Source: Paracoccaceae bacterium (GTDB lineage: Bacteria; Pseudomonadota; Alphaproteobacteria; Rhodobacterales; Rhodobacteraceae). From it: DNA of 64,000 nucleotides. The stretch is taken from the NCBI GenBank assembly GCA_014654775.1, contig JACVZW010000030.1:186001-250000 (forward strand), given 5' to 3'. Below are positions 1 through 8,734 of the stretch, piece after piece. Made by a program: the position numbers and the translations under genes. Within the stretch, counting starts at the first letter, position 1. Every line of letters starts with the position of its first letter. Below the pieces are notes generated by a model. That model did not search any database. It was not told where the DNA came from and worked only from the letters and a program-made list of their open reading frames with translations.

Positions 1-713
1 AAACCGATATTGGCATCGCCGTTGATGGTGGAGATCACGCCGACCTTCTTGCCATCCGCGCCCAGCGCCACGACATCGGCCACGATCTTGGACCAGTCGG
101 AATGGCCGAAAGGCGTGTAGTTCACGAAGATGTCTTCCTTCGCGATGCCTTTGGAGATCAGGTAGGACTCAAGGATGTTGTTCGTGGTGCGCGGATAGAC
201 GTAGTCCGTGCCCAGAAGCGCGAATTTCTCGACGCCAAGTTCCTCGAGGAAGTAGTCGGTGGCCGGGATCGCCTGCTGGTTCGGGGCGGCACCGGTGTAG
301 AACACGTTCTTGGACGACTCCTCGCCCTCGTACTGCACCGGATAGAACAGAAGGCCGTTCAATTCTTCGATGACCGGCAGCACCGACTTGCGGCTGACCG
401 ACGTCCAGCAGCCGAACATCACGTCAACGTTCGACACGGTCAGCAATTCGCGCGCCTTTTCGGCAAAGAGCGGCCAGTCCGAGGCCGGGTCGACGACGAC
501 CGCCTCAAGCTGCTTGCCCAGCAGGCCGCCCTTGGCGTTCTGCTCTTCGATCAGCATCAGCATCGTGTCCTTGAGCGTCGTCTCCGAAATCGCCATCGTG
601 CCCGACAGCGAATGCAGGACGCCGACCTTGATCGTCTCATCTTGCGCCAGCGCGGTGGTGGCGAGGGCCATGCCCATCGCTCCGCCCAGCATCATCCCCT
701 TCAATCCGTTCAT
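1..713 (-). CDS. urtA: Urea ABC transporter substrate-binding protein UrtA (3' part outside window)
   Basis: The first 237 codons of a periplasmic binding protein of the branched-chain amino acid/amide class, UrtA subgroup. The start at 713 follows an AGAGAGGA ribosome site. Residues 1-23 are a signal peptide ending in ALA-Q. The mature part opens [17 protein letters not shown], the usual UrtA beginning, and later shows [15 protein letters not shown] and [20 protein letters not shown], both typical of urea binders. It should deliver urea to UrtBC, with UrtDE as ATPases, presumably encoded beyond position 1. It lies downstream of ureG on the same strand but 400 bases away, so it probably has its own promoter. 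The gene is cut only by the window edge; there is no sign of a frameshift. Confidence 0.93.
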   Translation of the reverse strand, partial: MNGLKGMMLGGAMGMALATTALAQDETIKVGVLHSLSGTMAISETTLKDTMLMLIEEQNAKGGLLGKQLEAVVVDPASDWPLFAEKARELLTVSNVDVMFGCWTSVSRKSVLPVIEELNGLLFYPVQYEGEESSKNVFYTGAAPNQQAIPATDYFLEELGVEKFALLGTDYVYPRTTNNILESYLISKGIAKEDIFVNYTPFGHSDWSKIVADVVALGADGKKVGVISTINGDANIG

Positions 714-1116
714 GGATAATCCTCTCTCGAGGCCACCCGAAGGCACCCTTCCCTTTCCGGGATGGGGTGACTATCTTCGAGAGGCAACTCTGGTTGCACC
801 CCGTGCGGCGGGGGCGGACTTCCACATCATGTCCCCTGCCGCACATCTTTTCTTTCACGGCGGTCGCAGCGACCCCGCAAGGCAGAGAAGACCGCCAACG
901 CCGCGATGCGGCAACCGCTGCCGCGAGAACGAGCAATGCGGAATTTCAAACCCAAGGTTTCCGCACAAACCTTTCGCACATCCGGCCACTACGCCGCCTT
1001 TTTGGGCATTCACAAAGCCCCGACACCGCGACTCAGGCCGGATGCGGGCCATAATGCGTCGGAAATGCGAAAGGCCGGCCCCCTCGGGACCGGCCTCTCC
1101 GCATCCTGCCTGCAAA
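714..1116. other. Intergenic region ureG-urtA
   Basis: This 403-base stretch has no convincing gene; the open frames here lack family resemblance and ribosome sites. It holds the ureG terminator near 1069-1096 and should hold the urtA promoter. An inverted repeat GGCAAC-TCTG-GTTGCA lies near 782-798. A CGCC/GGGC-flanked T-rich stretch near 993-1007 loosely resembles an NtrC site, but I do not consider it proven. Confidence 0.5.
1069..1096 (-). terminator. Terminator after ureG
   Basis: A GGCCGGTCCC / GGGGCCGGCC stem (with one G-T pair) and a three-base loop lies just past the ureG stop on the minus strand and is followed by a short TTT run. It is a plausible, weakly T-tailed intrinsic terminator separating the urease genes from urtA. 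Confidence 0.6.
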
Positions 1117-1737
1117 TCAGGCAGCCAAGACCAGCCCGCCTTCGCGGCACAGGAAGTCCACGACATCCGGCACGCCCACGCCCTGCCGCAGCCGCGCCAT
1201 GACATAGGGCCGCTGTCCGCGCGCGCGCTTCGTATCTTCTTCCAGCAGCACAGGGTCCACGCCCACATAGGGCGCGAGGTCCGTCTTGTTCACCACCAGC
1301 AGATCGGACCGCGTCACGCCCGGCCCACGCTTGCGCGGGATATCCTGGCCGGCCGCAGTGTCGATCACGTAGATCGTGAGGTCGGCCAGTTCCGGGCTGT
1401 AAGTCGCCGCCAGATTGTCCCCCCCGCTTTCGATCAGGATCAGGTCAAGGTCCGGAAAGGCCCCGCGCAGATCGGCCACGGCGGCAAGGTTGATCGAGGC
1501 ATCCTCGCGGATCGCAGTATGGGGGCAGCCCCCCGTCTCCACCCCCCGGATACGCTCCACGGGCAAGACCTGCGCGCGCATCAGGTATTCGGCATCCTCG
1601 CGCGTGTAGATGTCATTGGTGATCACCGCCATGGAGCAGCGATGCGCCAGGGCGCGGCAAAGCTGTTCGGTGAGGGTCGTCTTGCCAACGCCCACCGGCC
1701 CTCCGATTCCGACTCGCAGGGGTCCGTTCGCTTTCAT
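1117..1737 (-). CDS. ureG: Urease accessory GTPase UreG
   Basis: SIMIBI-class GTPase of 206 residues, the normal UreG length. It supplies energy for loading nickel into urease with UreD, UreF and UreE. Visible motifs are the P-loop GPVGVGKT (residues 13-20), the nickel-binding CPH motif in [17 protein letters not shown], the ESGGDNL switch region and the guanine-specificity NKTD. Its ATG overlaps the ureF stop (ATGA), so translation is probably coupled. It is the last gene of the urease series before a terminator. Confidence 0.97.
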   Translation of the reverse strand: MKANGPLRVGIGGPVGVGKTTLTEQLCRALAHRCSMAVITNDIYTREDAEYLMRAQVLPVERIRGVETGGCPHTAIREDASINLAAVADLRGAFPDLDLILIESGGDNLAATYSPELADLTIYVIDTAAGQDIPRKRGPGVTRSDLLVVNKTDLAPYVGVDPVLLEEDTKRARGQRPYVMARLRQGVGVPDVVDFLCREGGLVLAA

Positions 1738-2369
1738 GTCTTGAAGATCCTCACATCCATGCCTTCATGCCGCATCGCGGCCAGATCGGCCCCCAAAGCC
1801 GCACTCGAGATGTCATCGACCGACAGAAGCGCCGCCTCTTCTGCCAATCGCGCGATCAGCGGGTGCAGGCGCGACAAAGCCGCCTGCCCGTCATTCTGGC
1901 CCAAGGGCACGAAGCGGACCGCCGCCGAGACAAGATTCGAGGCGAAGGCATGCAGGTAGAGCGCGATCACATCGCGCTTTTCCAGCCCCAGCCCCGCTGC
2001 GGCCGCCCCGACAGCCACCGGCAAGGGCCGCTCTGGCACCGCCTCGCCAGTCAGCGCGGCAACGGTGCGGGCGAAGGCTGCGCCTTGCTCGGCCACCTCG
2101 CGCAGCCGTTCCGCGGAAGGCTGGAGCGCCACGCACAAGGCGGCAAGACCGTCGTGATCCCCCCCCGGTTCAAGTGCGGCGGAGAGAAGGATCGCATCCT
2201 GCTTGCCCGCGCCAAAGCGCAGCACGTCCGACAGCCAGCCTTCGAGATCGGCGCCCGAGCGGATGCCGCCATCGGCGATCACCTGTTCCATGCCGTGCGA
2301 ATAGGCGAAGGCCCCCGTCGGGAATGCGGGCGAGAGCCATTGCACCAGTGTCATCAGGGCGGCGGTCAC
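1734..2369 (-). CDS. ureF: Urease accessory protein UreF
   Basis: All-helical chaperone of 211 residues that bridges UreD-bound apo-urease and UreG. It begins [24 protein letters not shown], where the S-P-x-FP-x-GAF-x-YSHG-x-E pattern is diagnostic for UreF. The start is a GTG at 2369 overlapping the ureE stop, and its own stop overlaps ureG, so ureE-ureF-ureG are tightly coupled. The length is normal for the family. Confidence 0.96.
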   Translation of the reverse strand: MTAALMTLVQWLSPAFPTGAFAYSHGMEQVIADGGIRSGADLEGWLSDVLRFGAGKQDAILLSAALEPGGDHDGLAALCVALQPSAERLREVAEQGAAFARTVAALTGEAVPERPLPVAVGAAAAGLGLEKRDVIALYLHAFASNLVSAAVRFVPLGQNDGQAALSRLHPLIARLAEEAALLSVDDISSAALGADLAAMRHEGMDVRIFKT

Positions 2370-2932
2370 TCTTCGGCGACCTCTGGTTCGTCCTCGACGC
2401 GGCGGAAGGCATGGGTTTGAACATGCAGCGGTCCATGGGCATGCGGGAGCGAGAAGACATGCGGCACATGGCCGTGGCCATGGTCATGGCCCATGGTGCG
2501 CCCATGCCCGTAGGCCCCGCCTTCCGGTCGGAACGGGGCCATGGCGTGCGTGACCTGCGCACCAAGCTGCACCAGCATCGCCTTCAGCACATGATCGTCC
2601 CGGATCACCAGCCGATCCGACCCGATCTCGCAAGGCGTATGACGGTTTCCGATATGCCAGGCGAGGCGGGGCAGATCGCCCGTCACTTCCAGCACAGGTT
2701 CGGCGGCGGCTTCGATCGCGATCAGGCGGCCATCGAGTAGTTCGAAGGCATCCCCCGCCTCGGCGCTGATGGTTTCGGGAAGGTTCACCAGAACCCCAAG
2801 CCCGCCTTCGGTCACCAGCCGCTTGCGACGCAGGAAGCGGTCCTCATAGCCCAGCACCACCTTGTCGGCCACGGCGCGACCCGCAAGGTCCGCCGCGCGC
2901 ACGAGGGCCATCGCGTTGGGGTAATCTGCCAT
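2366..2932 (-). CDS. ureE: Urease nickel metallochaperone UreE
   Basis: Nickel carrier delivering Ni2+ to UreG and urease. I place the start at ATG 2932, eight bases after a strong GGAGGA site, giving 188 residues; upstream in-frame codons to 2974 look non-coding. The central part has GDAFELLDGRLIAIEA and WHIGNRHTPCEI, matching the UreE C-terminal domain with its conserved metal-binding His. The tail is very His-rich (GHDHGHGHVPHVF and further His), typical of nickel-storing UreE forms. It lies 480 bases from ureC, with a plus-strand ORF in between. Confidence 0.95.
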   Translation of the reverse strand: MADYPNAMALVRAADLAGRAVADKVVLGYEDRFLRRKRLVTEGGLGVLVNLPETISAEAGDAFELLDGRLIAIEAAAEPVLEVTGDLPRLAWHIGNRHTPCEIGSDRLVIRDDHVLKAMLVQLGAQVTHAMAPFRPEGGAYGHGRTMGHDHGHGHVPHVFSLPHAHGPLHVQTHAFRRVEDEPEVAEE

Positions 2933-3048
2933 AGTCCTCCTCCTTTCCTTTGCCATCTGCATCGATGCTATCACCCCGATCGGGGCGCGTCCTCACGCCT
3001 TGTTAATCCCGTCCTGCGACCCTTCGATCACCCAGAACGGAGTCGCTC

Positions 3049-3381
3049 ATGCACCCCATCGCCGCCGCCGACGAACTTGCCGAAATCCGCGCCGAAATCG
3101 CCCGCCTTCAGACGCGCGAGGCTGAGTTGCGCGCCACACTTGCTTCCGCCCCGCAGGACATGCTGATCGGTCGCTGGCACCGGGTCGAGGTGACGGAGCA
3201 ACGGGTGCTTCGGTTCGACAGCGCGCTCCTGCCGCGCGAGATCCGCGAAAATCCGGCTTTCTGGCGTGAAAGCCTGCGGACAGTCGTCCGCACCCTCCCG
3301 GTTCAGGCCCGTGGGCCGCGTCCCGGCTGGCCGATCAGGCGGTCGGGGCAGAGCACAGCCTCGGGGCGTTCGATGCATTGA
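3049..3381 (+). CDS. Small hypothetical protein between ureE and ureC
   Basis: A 110-residue protein of unknown family on the strand opposite the urease genes. The first 40 residues form an Ala/Glu/Arg-rich amphipathic helix (DELAEIRAEIARLQTREAEL), probably a coiled coil; the rest is basic and has no known domain. The start follows an ACGGAG ribosome site at good spacing, which supports real translation. If ureC-ureE are read through, this gene is antisense inside the operon. It may instead mark a break, with ureEFG having their own promoter in 2933-3048. Function unknown. Confidence 0.6.
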   Translation: MHPIAAADELAEIRAEIARLQTREAELRATLASAPQDMLIGRWHRVEVTEQRVLRFDSALLPREIRENPAFWRESLRTVVRTLPVQARGPRPGWPIRRSGQSTASGRSMH

Positions 3382-3411
3382 CGCCTGCTTTGTCACCGCC
3401 GCGCCCCAGTG

Positions 3412-5154
3412 TCAGAACAGGAAATAGCGCTGCGCGAGCGGCAGTTCCCGTGCCGGTTCGCAGGTAAGCAGAACGCCATCGGCCCGCACCTCGTAGGTTT
3501 CCGGATGCACCTCGATCGTCGGGGTCGCATCGTTCAGGCGCATGTCGCGCTTGCCGATGCCCCGGCAGCCTTCGACGGCCAGCAAGTCCTTGGCAAGACC
3601 CAGCGACCCCTTCAGATCCGCCTCCAGCCCCGCCTTGGAGACGAAGGTGACGGCATTCCTTTCCACGCTGCGGCCATAGGCGCCGAACATCGGGCGCGTG
3701 TGCACCGGCTGCGGCGTGGGGATCGAGGCGTTGGGGTCCCCCATTTGCGCCACCACTATACAGCCGCCGATCAGCACCATCTCGGGCTTGGCGCCAAAGA
3801 AGGCGGGCGACCACAGGACGAGGTCCGCGCGCTTGCCTTCTTCAACGCTGCCGATATGGGGGGAAAGGCCATGCGCGATGGCTGGGTTGATGGTGTATTT
3901 CGCGATGTAGCGGCGGACGCGCAGGTTGTCATTGGCGCCCTGCTCTCCCTCCAGCCGCCCGCGCTGCACCTTCATCTTATGCGCCGTCTGCCAGGTGCGG
4001 GTGATGACCTCGCCCACCCGGCCCATGGCCTGACTGTCGGAGGAAATCACCGAAAAAGCCCCGATGTCGTGCAGGATATCCTCGGCCGCGATGGTTTCGC
4101 GCCGGATGCGGCTTTCGGCGAAGGCCACATCCTCGGGCACCTTGCGATCAAGGTGGTGGCAGACCATGAGCATATCGAGATGCTCTTCGATCGTGTTCAC
4201 CGTGTAGGGCATGGTGGGGTTGGTGGACGAGGGCAGCACGTTCTGGCTGCTGACAACCTTGATGATATCCGGCGCATGGCCACCCCCGGCCCCTTCGGTA
4301 TGAAAGGCGTGGATCGTCCGGCCCCGGATCGCGGCCAGAGTATTCTCGACAAAGCCGCTTTCGTTCAGCGTGTCGGTATGGATCATCACCTGCACATCCA
4401 TTGCATCGGCCACCGTCAGGCAGCAGTCGATGGCGGCGGGGGTCGTGCCCCAATCCTCGTGCAGCTTCAGGCAGGAGGCCCCAGCGCGGACCTGTTCCTC
4501 TATCGCGGCGGGAAGCGAGGCATTGCCCTTGCCGGCAAAGGCGAGGTTCATGGGAAAGGCATCCGCCGCCATCAGCATGCGCCCGATATGCCAAGGCCCC
4601 GGCGTGCAGGTGGTGGCCAGCGTGCCATGTGCAGGCCCCGTGCCGCCGCCCAGCATGGTGGTGATCCCGGAATGCAGCGCGTCGTCGATCTGCTGCGGGC
4701 AGATGAAATGGATATGGGCGTCCATCCCGCCCGCCGTCAGGATGCGCCCTTCGCCGGCGATGATCTCGGTCCCCGGGCCCACGATCACATCCACGCCCGG
4801 CTGGGTGTCGGGGTTGCCTGCCTTGCCGATCTTGGCGATGCGCCCGTCGCGCAGGCCGACATCGGCCTTGTAGATGCCCGTCCAATCCACGATCAGCGCA
4901 TTGGTGATGACCGTGTCCATCGCCCCGCCCGCGCGGGTGATCTGGCTTTGCCCCATCCCGTCGCGGATCACCTTGCCCCCGCCGAATTTCACCTCTTCAC
5001 CATAGCGCAAAGCGTTGGCCCCGGAGGAGGACCGTTCTGCGATCAGGTCCCGCTCCACCTCGATGATAAGGTCGGTATCACCCAGACGGACCCTGTCCCC
5101 GACGGTGGGACCATACATATCGGCATAGGCGGCGCGGGGAATGGCGAAGGGCAT
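3412..5154 (-). CDS. ureC: Urease alpha (catalytic) subunit UreC
   Basis: Catalytic subunit of urease (urea + H2O to ammonia and carbamate), 580 residues. Dinickel ligands are visible: HIH at 147/149, the carbamylated Lys in LKLHEDWG, His in MIHTDTLNE and [11 protein letters not shown], and Asp in [11 protein letters not shown]. The flap with the catalytic His is MVCHHLD. It forms the (ABC)3 enzyme with the separate UreA and UreB encoded upstream. Unusually, ureB and ureC are separated by about 1.5 kb holding three non-urease ORFs. The length is slightly above the usual 567-570, with no visible truncation. Confidence 0.98.
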   Translation of the reverse strand: MPFAIPRAAYADMYGPTVGDRVRLGDTDLIIEVERDLIAERSSSGANALRYGEEVKFGGGKVIRDGMGQSQITRAGGAMDTVITNALIVDWTGIYKADVGLRDGRIAKIGKAGNPDTQPGVDVIVGPGTEIIAGEGRILTAGGMDAHIHFICPQQIDDALHSGITTMLGGGTGPAHGTLATTCTPGPWHIGRMLMAADAFPMNLAFAGKGNASLPAAIEEQVRAGASCLKLHEDWGTTPAAIDCCLTVADAMDVQVMIHTDTLNESGFVENTLAAIRGRTIHAFHTEGAGGGHAPDIIKVVSSQNVLPSSTNPTMPYTVNTIEEHLDMLMVCHHLDRKVPEDVAFAESRIRRETIAAEDILHDIGAFSVISSDSQAMGRVGEVITRTWQTAHKMKVQRGRLEGEQGANDNLRVRRYIAKYTINPAIAHGLSPHIGSVEEGKRADLVLWSPAFFGAKPEMVLIGGCIVVAQMGDPNASIPTPQPVHTRPMFGAYGRSVERNAVTFVSKAGLEADLKGSLGLAKDLLAVEGCRGIGKRDMRLNDATPTIEVHPETYEVRADGVLLTCEPARELPLAQRYFLF

Positions 5155-5204
5155 CGGGTGACTCCTTGGTCAGGAAAGGGCGTGAAGGGCGAAGGGGGAA
5201 GCGG

Positions 5205-5387
5205 TCATCCCTTGGTCCGCCGTCTGCCCGATGGCGCGCAGATGTTTCCTGCGCCGGGGGCTGCGGTGGCGACACCGGGCATCCACCATAGCGCCATCTG
5301 AAAGGCCCCGCTCACCATCTTTTGCTGCATGTCGAGCAGACCGAAGGCCATCGCCATCTGCATCCGCACCAGATCAACCGGCATCAT
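5205..5387 (-). CDS. Small ORF coupled to the AhpD-like gene
   Basis: A 60-residue ORF whose ATG-ATG start overlaps the stop of the preceding AhpD-like gene, an arrangement that suggests translational coupling. The first 40 residues are Met-rich and amphipathic (MQMAMAFGLLDMQQKMV), then it becomes Gly/Ala-rich with a basic end. It has no known domain. It ends 51 bases before ureC. It could be a real small protein or only a leader for ureC translation. Confidence 0.5.
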   Translation of the reverse strand: MMPVDLVRMQMAMAFGLLDMQQKMVSGAFQMALWWMPGVATAAPGAGNICAPSGRRRTKG

Positions 5388-5794
5388 CCTGCCCCCTCCT
5401 CTGCGAGAAACCGTTCATCGACCGGCACCTGAAGCGCGGTCGCAAGCGCATTGGTCTGCGCTGCCATGGCGATGACCGCCATCAGCTCGCCCTGCTGCGC
5501 CGCGGTCATTCCCTTGGCCTTGGCGGCGGCGGTGTGGGAATGGATGCAGTAGCTGCAGCCATTGGTGACGGAGACTGCGATATAGATCATCTCTTTGACC
5601 AAAGGGTCGAGGTGGCCCGGGCCCATCACCGCCTGCAGCCGGTCCCATGTCGCCTTAAGTAGGGCCGGGTCCGCCGCCAGCGCACGCCAGAAATTGTTGA
5701 CATAGTCCGTCTGCCGCTTGGCCCGGATGTCATCGAAGACGGCGAGGGCTTCCGCCCCCGCCGCTTCGTCCGAAAGGATCGGAACGACCGCCAT
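5384..5794 (-). CDS. Carboxymuconolactone decarboxylase/AhpD-like protein
   Basis: 136-residue protein of the CMD/AhpD alkylhydroperoxidase-like family. It shows the family's redox motif in VTNGCSYCIHSHTAAAKAKG (Cys-x-x-Cys followed by His), preceded by KEMIYIAVS. Such proteins are disulfide-dependent peroxidases or related enzymes; the substrate is unknown. The start at 5794 overlaps the stop of the cyclase gene (ATGA), and its own stop overlaps the next small ORF, so three genes form a coupled block between ureB and ureC. A direct role in urease is not established. Confidence 0.85.
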   Translation of the reverse strand: MAVVPILSDEAAGAEALAVFDDIRAKRQTDYVNNFWRALAADPALLKATWDRLQAVMGPGHLDPLVKEMIYIAVSVTNGCSYCIHSHTAAAKAKGMTAAQQGELMAVIAMAAQTNALATALQVPVDERFLAEEGAG

Positions 5795-6609
5795 CAGACG
5801 ACCGCCATCACGCGGGCCGGGCCACCCGTGCCGCCCTTGTGCTTGGGCGCGCCGACGAACACGGTCGCCCCTGCGGACGGCAGGCCGTCCAGCCCGGCGA
5901 GGTTTTCGATGCCGAAGCGCCCCCCCGGCAGCCAGCTGAAATGCACGGCGAAATCCGCCGAATTGCCGGGATCGAGCGAGAGCGTGTCCACCCCGATGCA
6001 AGCCACGTCCAGACCCGCCAGCATGTCCGTCGCGGCCTTGGAAAAGCCGGGGAAGGCGAACTTGCCGTCCGCGTCATTGCGGTAGGACGGATCGCCGACC
6101 TTCGCCGCCCAGCCCGAATTCATGGCGACACAGGCCCCGGCCGGAATGGCGCCATTTGCGCTGACATAGGCCTCGATATCGGCCGGTTCGACCATGCTGT
6201 TGGGGTCTTCCGCCGCCTTGGCCTTGATGTCGATGATGCAGAGCGGGCAGACCAGCCGATCAGGCGGCAGGTCGGCGACCGAGGTGCCATCTTCGGTAAA
6301 GTGGAGCGGCGCGTCGATATGGGTGCCGGTATGTTCGAAGATCGTAAGCTTCCAGAGCTGATAGCCCGAATCCGCGAATTTCACGGCCGGTTCGTAGATA
6401 ATGCCGGGATTGCCGTCGAAGGTGGGAAAGGACCCGTCATAGCTGTGGGTCAGGTCGACGACCTTGCCCGCTGCCTGCGCCAGTGCGGGCTTCGCCGTGG
6501 TCAGGCCGGAGGCCATGACCGCCGCCGTCGTCGCCGCCGCCCCGGTGAAAAGCGCGCGCCGCGACAGCATGGATTTCTTCACGGACTCGATCAGACAGGT
6601 ATCACACAT
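5794..6609 (-). CDS. TAT-exported cyclase-family (kynurenine formamidase-like) hydrolase
   Basis: 271-residue member of the cyclase family (COG1878; relatives include kynurenine formamidase and isatin hydrolase). The metal-binding signature HTGTHIDAPLHF lies near residue 98. The N-terminus has a twin-arginine export signal (SRRALFTGAAATTAAVMASG, AxA cleavage about residue 46), so the enzyme should act in the periplasm. The start MCDTCLIESVKKSMLSRR at 6609 is chosen because the Cys-rich leader is part of this family's usual beginning. It lies inside the urease gene series; its amide or lactone substrate is unknown, and a small imide or amide feeding urea or ammonia metabolism is only a guess. 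Confidence 0.85.
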   Translation of the reverse strand: MCDTCLIESVKKSMLSRRALFTGAAATTAAVMASGLTTAKPALAQAAGKVVDLTHSYDGSFPTFDGNPGIIYEPAVKFADSGYQLWKLTIFEHTGTHIDAPLHFTEDGTSVADLPPDRLVCPLCIIDIKAKAAEDPNSMVEPADIEAYVSANGAIPAGACVAMNSGWAAKVGDPSYRNDADGKFAFPGFSKAATDMLAGLDVACIGVDTLSLDPGNSADFAVHFSWLPGGRFGIENLAGLDGLPSAGATVFVGAPKHKGGTGGPARVMAVV

Positions 6610-6715
6610 TCCGCAGTCCTCTCTCTGTTGGTTGGGATCGGGGGTCTGCGGCCTTTCGCCATCTGTGCCCCCTGATCACAGCCTTTCACCTGCGCCACTT
6701 TCGCGTCAAGCGACG

Positions 6716-7021
6716 TCAGAGCCTGCCCATCACCTTGGCGTTGAATCCATAGACCGTGCGCCCGCCCGACAGCGGCACAAGCCGCACTTCGCGGCTTTGC
6801 CCCGGTTCGAAACGGACGGCGGTGCCTGCGGGAATGTCGAGCCGCTTGCCCATCGCGGCGTCGCGGTCGAAGGAAAGGCCCGGATTGGTTTCGGCGAAAT
6901 GGTAATGGCTGCCCACCTGCACGGGCCTATCGCCCGTATTCGCGACCATTAGAACCGTCACCTCGGCCCCGTCGTTGAGGATGAGGTCGCCCTCGCCAGG
7001 GATGATTTCGCCCGGGATCAT
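6716..7021 (-). CDS. ureB: Urease beta subunit UreB
   Basis: 101-residue structural subunit of urease. The start at 7021 gives [18 protein letters not shown], the standard UreB N-terminus; the longer frame to 7039 adds residues not seen in the family. The conserved [16 protein letters not shown] and [11 protein letters not shown] segments are present. The ATG overlaps the stop of the 54-aa peptide gene (ATGA), showing coupling. Separate UreA and UreB are normal in proteobacteria. Confidence 0.97.
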   Translation of the reverse strand: MIPGEIIPGEGDLILNDGAEVTVLMVANTGDRPVQVGSHYHFAETNPGLSFDRDAAMGKRLDIPAGTAVRFEPGQSREVRLVPLSGGRTVYGFNAKVMGRL

Positions 7022-7182
7022 TTGCGCCCCCGGAACCATGTGATCGCAAGGCCGCCCGCGATGCCAATCAGGGCCGCGATGATCCAGCCATATTCGATGC
7101 CATGGGGATGGGGGTGGAAACCGTCATGGGCCAGCGCGGGCAGAGCGGTGAAGGTGAGGGCGGGGGCAAGGATGCGGGCCAT
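7018..7182 (-). CDS. 54-aa His-rich membrane peptide between ureA and ureB
   Basis: A short ORF with a signal-like hydrophobic start ([20 protein letters not shown]), a His-rich patch [13 protein letters not shown], one transmembrane helix ([15 protein letters not shown]) and a basic end. It begins 9 bases after the ureA stop and its TGA overlaps the ureB ATG, so it lies squarely in the operon. The HxHPHG pattern and location recall the first part of HupE/UreJ-type nickel permeases, but it has only one or two helices and cannot itself be such a channel. A nickel-binding accessory peptide is possible; the function is unknown. Confidence 0.75.
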   Translation of the reverse strand: MARILAPALTFTALPALAHDGFHPHPHGIEYGWIIAALIGIAGGLAITWFRGRK

Positions 7183-7191
7183 GGGAACCTC

Positions 7192-7494
7192 TCAGCGGAT
7201 CGGGTGATGGACGGTCACGAGTTTCGTGCCGTCAGGGAAGGTTGCCTCGACCTGAACGGAATGGATCATCTCGGCGATGCCTTCCATGCACTGGTCGCGG
7301 GTTATGACATGGGCGCCCGCCTCCATCAGATCGGCGACGGAGCGTCCGTCGCGGGCGCCTTCCACGACGAAATCGGTGATGAGGGCAATCGCCTCGGGGT
7401 GGTTGAGCTTTACGCCACGGGCCAGCCGATTGCGCGCCACCATGGCGGCAAGGCTGACGAGCAGCTTGTCCTTTTCGCGGGGGGTGAGGTTCAT
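7192..7494 (-). CDS. ureA: Urease gamma subunit UreA
   Basis: 100-residue smallest urease subunit. [20 protein letters not shown] is the canonical start, followed by [21 protein letters not shown], then GMEE-like [24 protein letters not shown] and the terminal VHHPIR. Length and sequence are typical. Its ATG overlaps the ureD stop, so ureD-ureA are coupled. Confidence 0.98.
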   Translation of the reverse strand: MNLTPREKDKLLVSLAAMVARNRLARGVKLNHPEAIALITDFVVEGARDGRSVADLMEAGAHVITRDQCMEGIAEMIHSVQVEATFPDGTKLVTVHHPIR

Positions 7495-8330
7495 CGCCCA
7501 TTCTCCTGAAACTGCCAGACGCGCGGCAGGACCGCCCCGCGCCGCAAGACCGAAAGCGCCCGCGCGATCTGCCGCCTGAGGGGCCAGCCGTCGCCCGCCA
7601 TGAGGCGCAGCACGAGACGCCCGTCGAAGGCGGAGGCGGCAGAGTGCACGCCCTCTTCGCCCAGCGCTTGCCGCAAGGGGGCAAGCGCATCTGCTGCGCC
7701 GGGGGCCACCATCACGAGGCTGGCAAAGCAGCGTGCGCCACCCAGAACCGCCTGCCCGGCCCCGAGCGCCGCATCGTCAAGCACCAAGGGCTCCAGATGG
7801 ACAAGACGCCCCTCGCGCCGGATTTCGCGCCGGTCACGAAAGGCGAGATGCGCGACCGTCTCGCCCATCGCGTGACGGCCAAGGACCACCGCCTCAAGCG
7901 CGAGGCAGCCTGCACCGGGGCCAAGGGCGATGCGCGTGCGGCGGTCGAGTGCGGAGGCGTCAAAGAGGATTGTCTCTTGCGGAAGCCAGTCGATCCAGCC
8001 GCCTGCGCCGACCTCGATATCCACATCGACGCGGGCCATGCCGGAGGCTGCCCGATAGGCGCGTTCGGCGGTCTGGGTGGTGGCGACGGCCTGCACGCCA
8101 TCGCCCAGCGCCACGGCATAGGACAGGCGATCCCCGCCCGTCAGGCCGCCCGACGTGTTGAGGAAGACCAGTTCCGGCACGCCCGCCACGCGCGGCAGAA
8201 TGGCCTTGGCCGATCCCTGCTGGCGCAGGTCAACCAGCCGGATGCGGCCCGCATCCTGACGCAGGCGCACCGCCGCTTCGCCACGGCTGCGCTGCATCTG
8301 GGGGGAAGGGATCGGGGTAAGGGCTGTCAT
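7491..8330 (-). CDS. ureD: Urease accessory protein UreD
   Basis: 279-residue scaffold protein (UreD/UreH) that binds apo-urease and recruits UreF/UreG. I choose ATG 8330 ([21 protein letters not shown]) because family similarity begins there; the frame stays open to a TTG at 8510 with sequence that does not look like UreD. Recognisable segments are [16 protein letters not shown], the TQTAERAYR motif and [12 protein letters not shown]. It is the first gene of the minus-strand urease series. Confidence 0.93.
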   Translation of the reverse strand: MTALTPIPSPQMQRSRGEAAVRLRQDAGRIRLVDLRQQGSAKAILPRVAGVPELVFLNTSGGLTGGDRLSYAVALGDGVQAVATTQTAERAYRAASGMARVDVDIEVGAGGWIDWLPQETILFDASALDRRTRIALGPGAGCLALEAVVLGRHAMGETVAHLAFRDRREIRREGRLVHLEPLVLDDAALGAGQAVLGGARCFASLVMVAPGAADALAPLRQALGEEGVHSAASAFDGRLVLRLMAGDGWPLRRQIARALSVLRRGAVLPRVWQFQENGR

Positions 8331-8734
8331 TTGCCATGCCGGACGGAGTGTCGGCCCCATCCAAGGCCCGCCCCGGATCAGGTTCAACGCAAGGCCGCGC
8401 AGCAGCAGCCCGGCGAGGGCGACCGGGGTGCATTGCGCCCGATTTAGAAGCATGTCGCCCAATTCATGGGCGACCAGAAAAACCACCTGCCATGGCGGTG
8501 CACCGCCCAAGGTGCGGATCAGCGGGTGGCGGGCGGCGAGGTTTTCCCACAGCCGCAGATCAGGGCCGCGACGCAGCTTCTGCGGAATCGTTAGTAAACG
8601 CTAACCGGGAGTAGAATTCGCCTTATTTTTGTGGATAACTGCCGTTAACGGGTGGATAACCGGGTCGCATACTCATTCGGTTTATCGCCCTTGTTCACCT
8701 TCCCTGTACTTTAGGCTGCATCCAAGATGTCTGT
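8331..8734. other. Region upstream of ureD
   Basis: This stretch should contain the ureD promoter and that of the antitoxin gene. On the minus strand the ureD frame remains open upstream to an in-frame stop at 8601-8603 but has no ATG or GTG start before ureD itself; the encoded peptide (for example WQVVFLVAHELGDMLLN) looks protein-like and may be a remnant of a lost gene or just chance. A near-palindrome GTTAGTAAACGCTAAC lies at about 8590-8605, followed by the DnaA-box-like pair. Confidence 0.45.
8630..8659 (+). promoter_or_regulatory. Tandem DnaA-box-like sites
   Basis: TGTGGATAA at 8630-8638 is the exact complement of the classical DnaA box TTATCCACA. GGTGGATAA at 8651-8659 differs by one base. 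They are in the same orientation and 21 bases (two helical turns) apart, upstream of the plus-strand antitoxin gene. They may bind DnaA as a regulatory site; nothing else here suggests a replication origin. Confidence 0.4.

Noticed and set aside
990-1010. NtrC or sigma-54 site before urtA
   Set aside because: The match is partial, and no proper -24/-12 pair (TGGCAC-N5-TTGC) was found on the right strand.
370-1959. Long plus-strand open frame (529 codons)
   Set aside because: It runs across urtA, the intergenic region, ureG and part of ureF on the opposite strand; composition is Arg/Pro/Ser-rich and not protein-like.
3409-5301. Long plus-strand open frame opposite ureC (630 codons)
   Set aside because: It is a mirror frame of the high-GC ureC gene; its sequence is His/Arg/Gly-rich with no family resemblance.
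8581-8734. Possible replication origin
   Set aside because: Only two DnaA-box-like sites, no AT-rich unwinding region and no dnaA, dnaN, repABC or parAB nearby.
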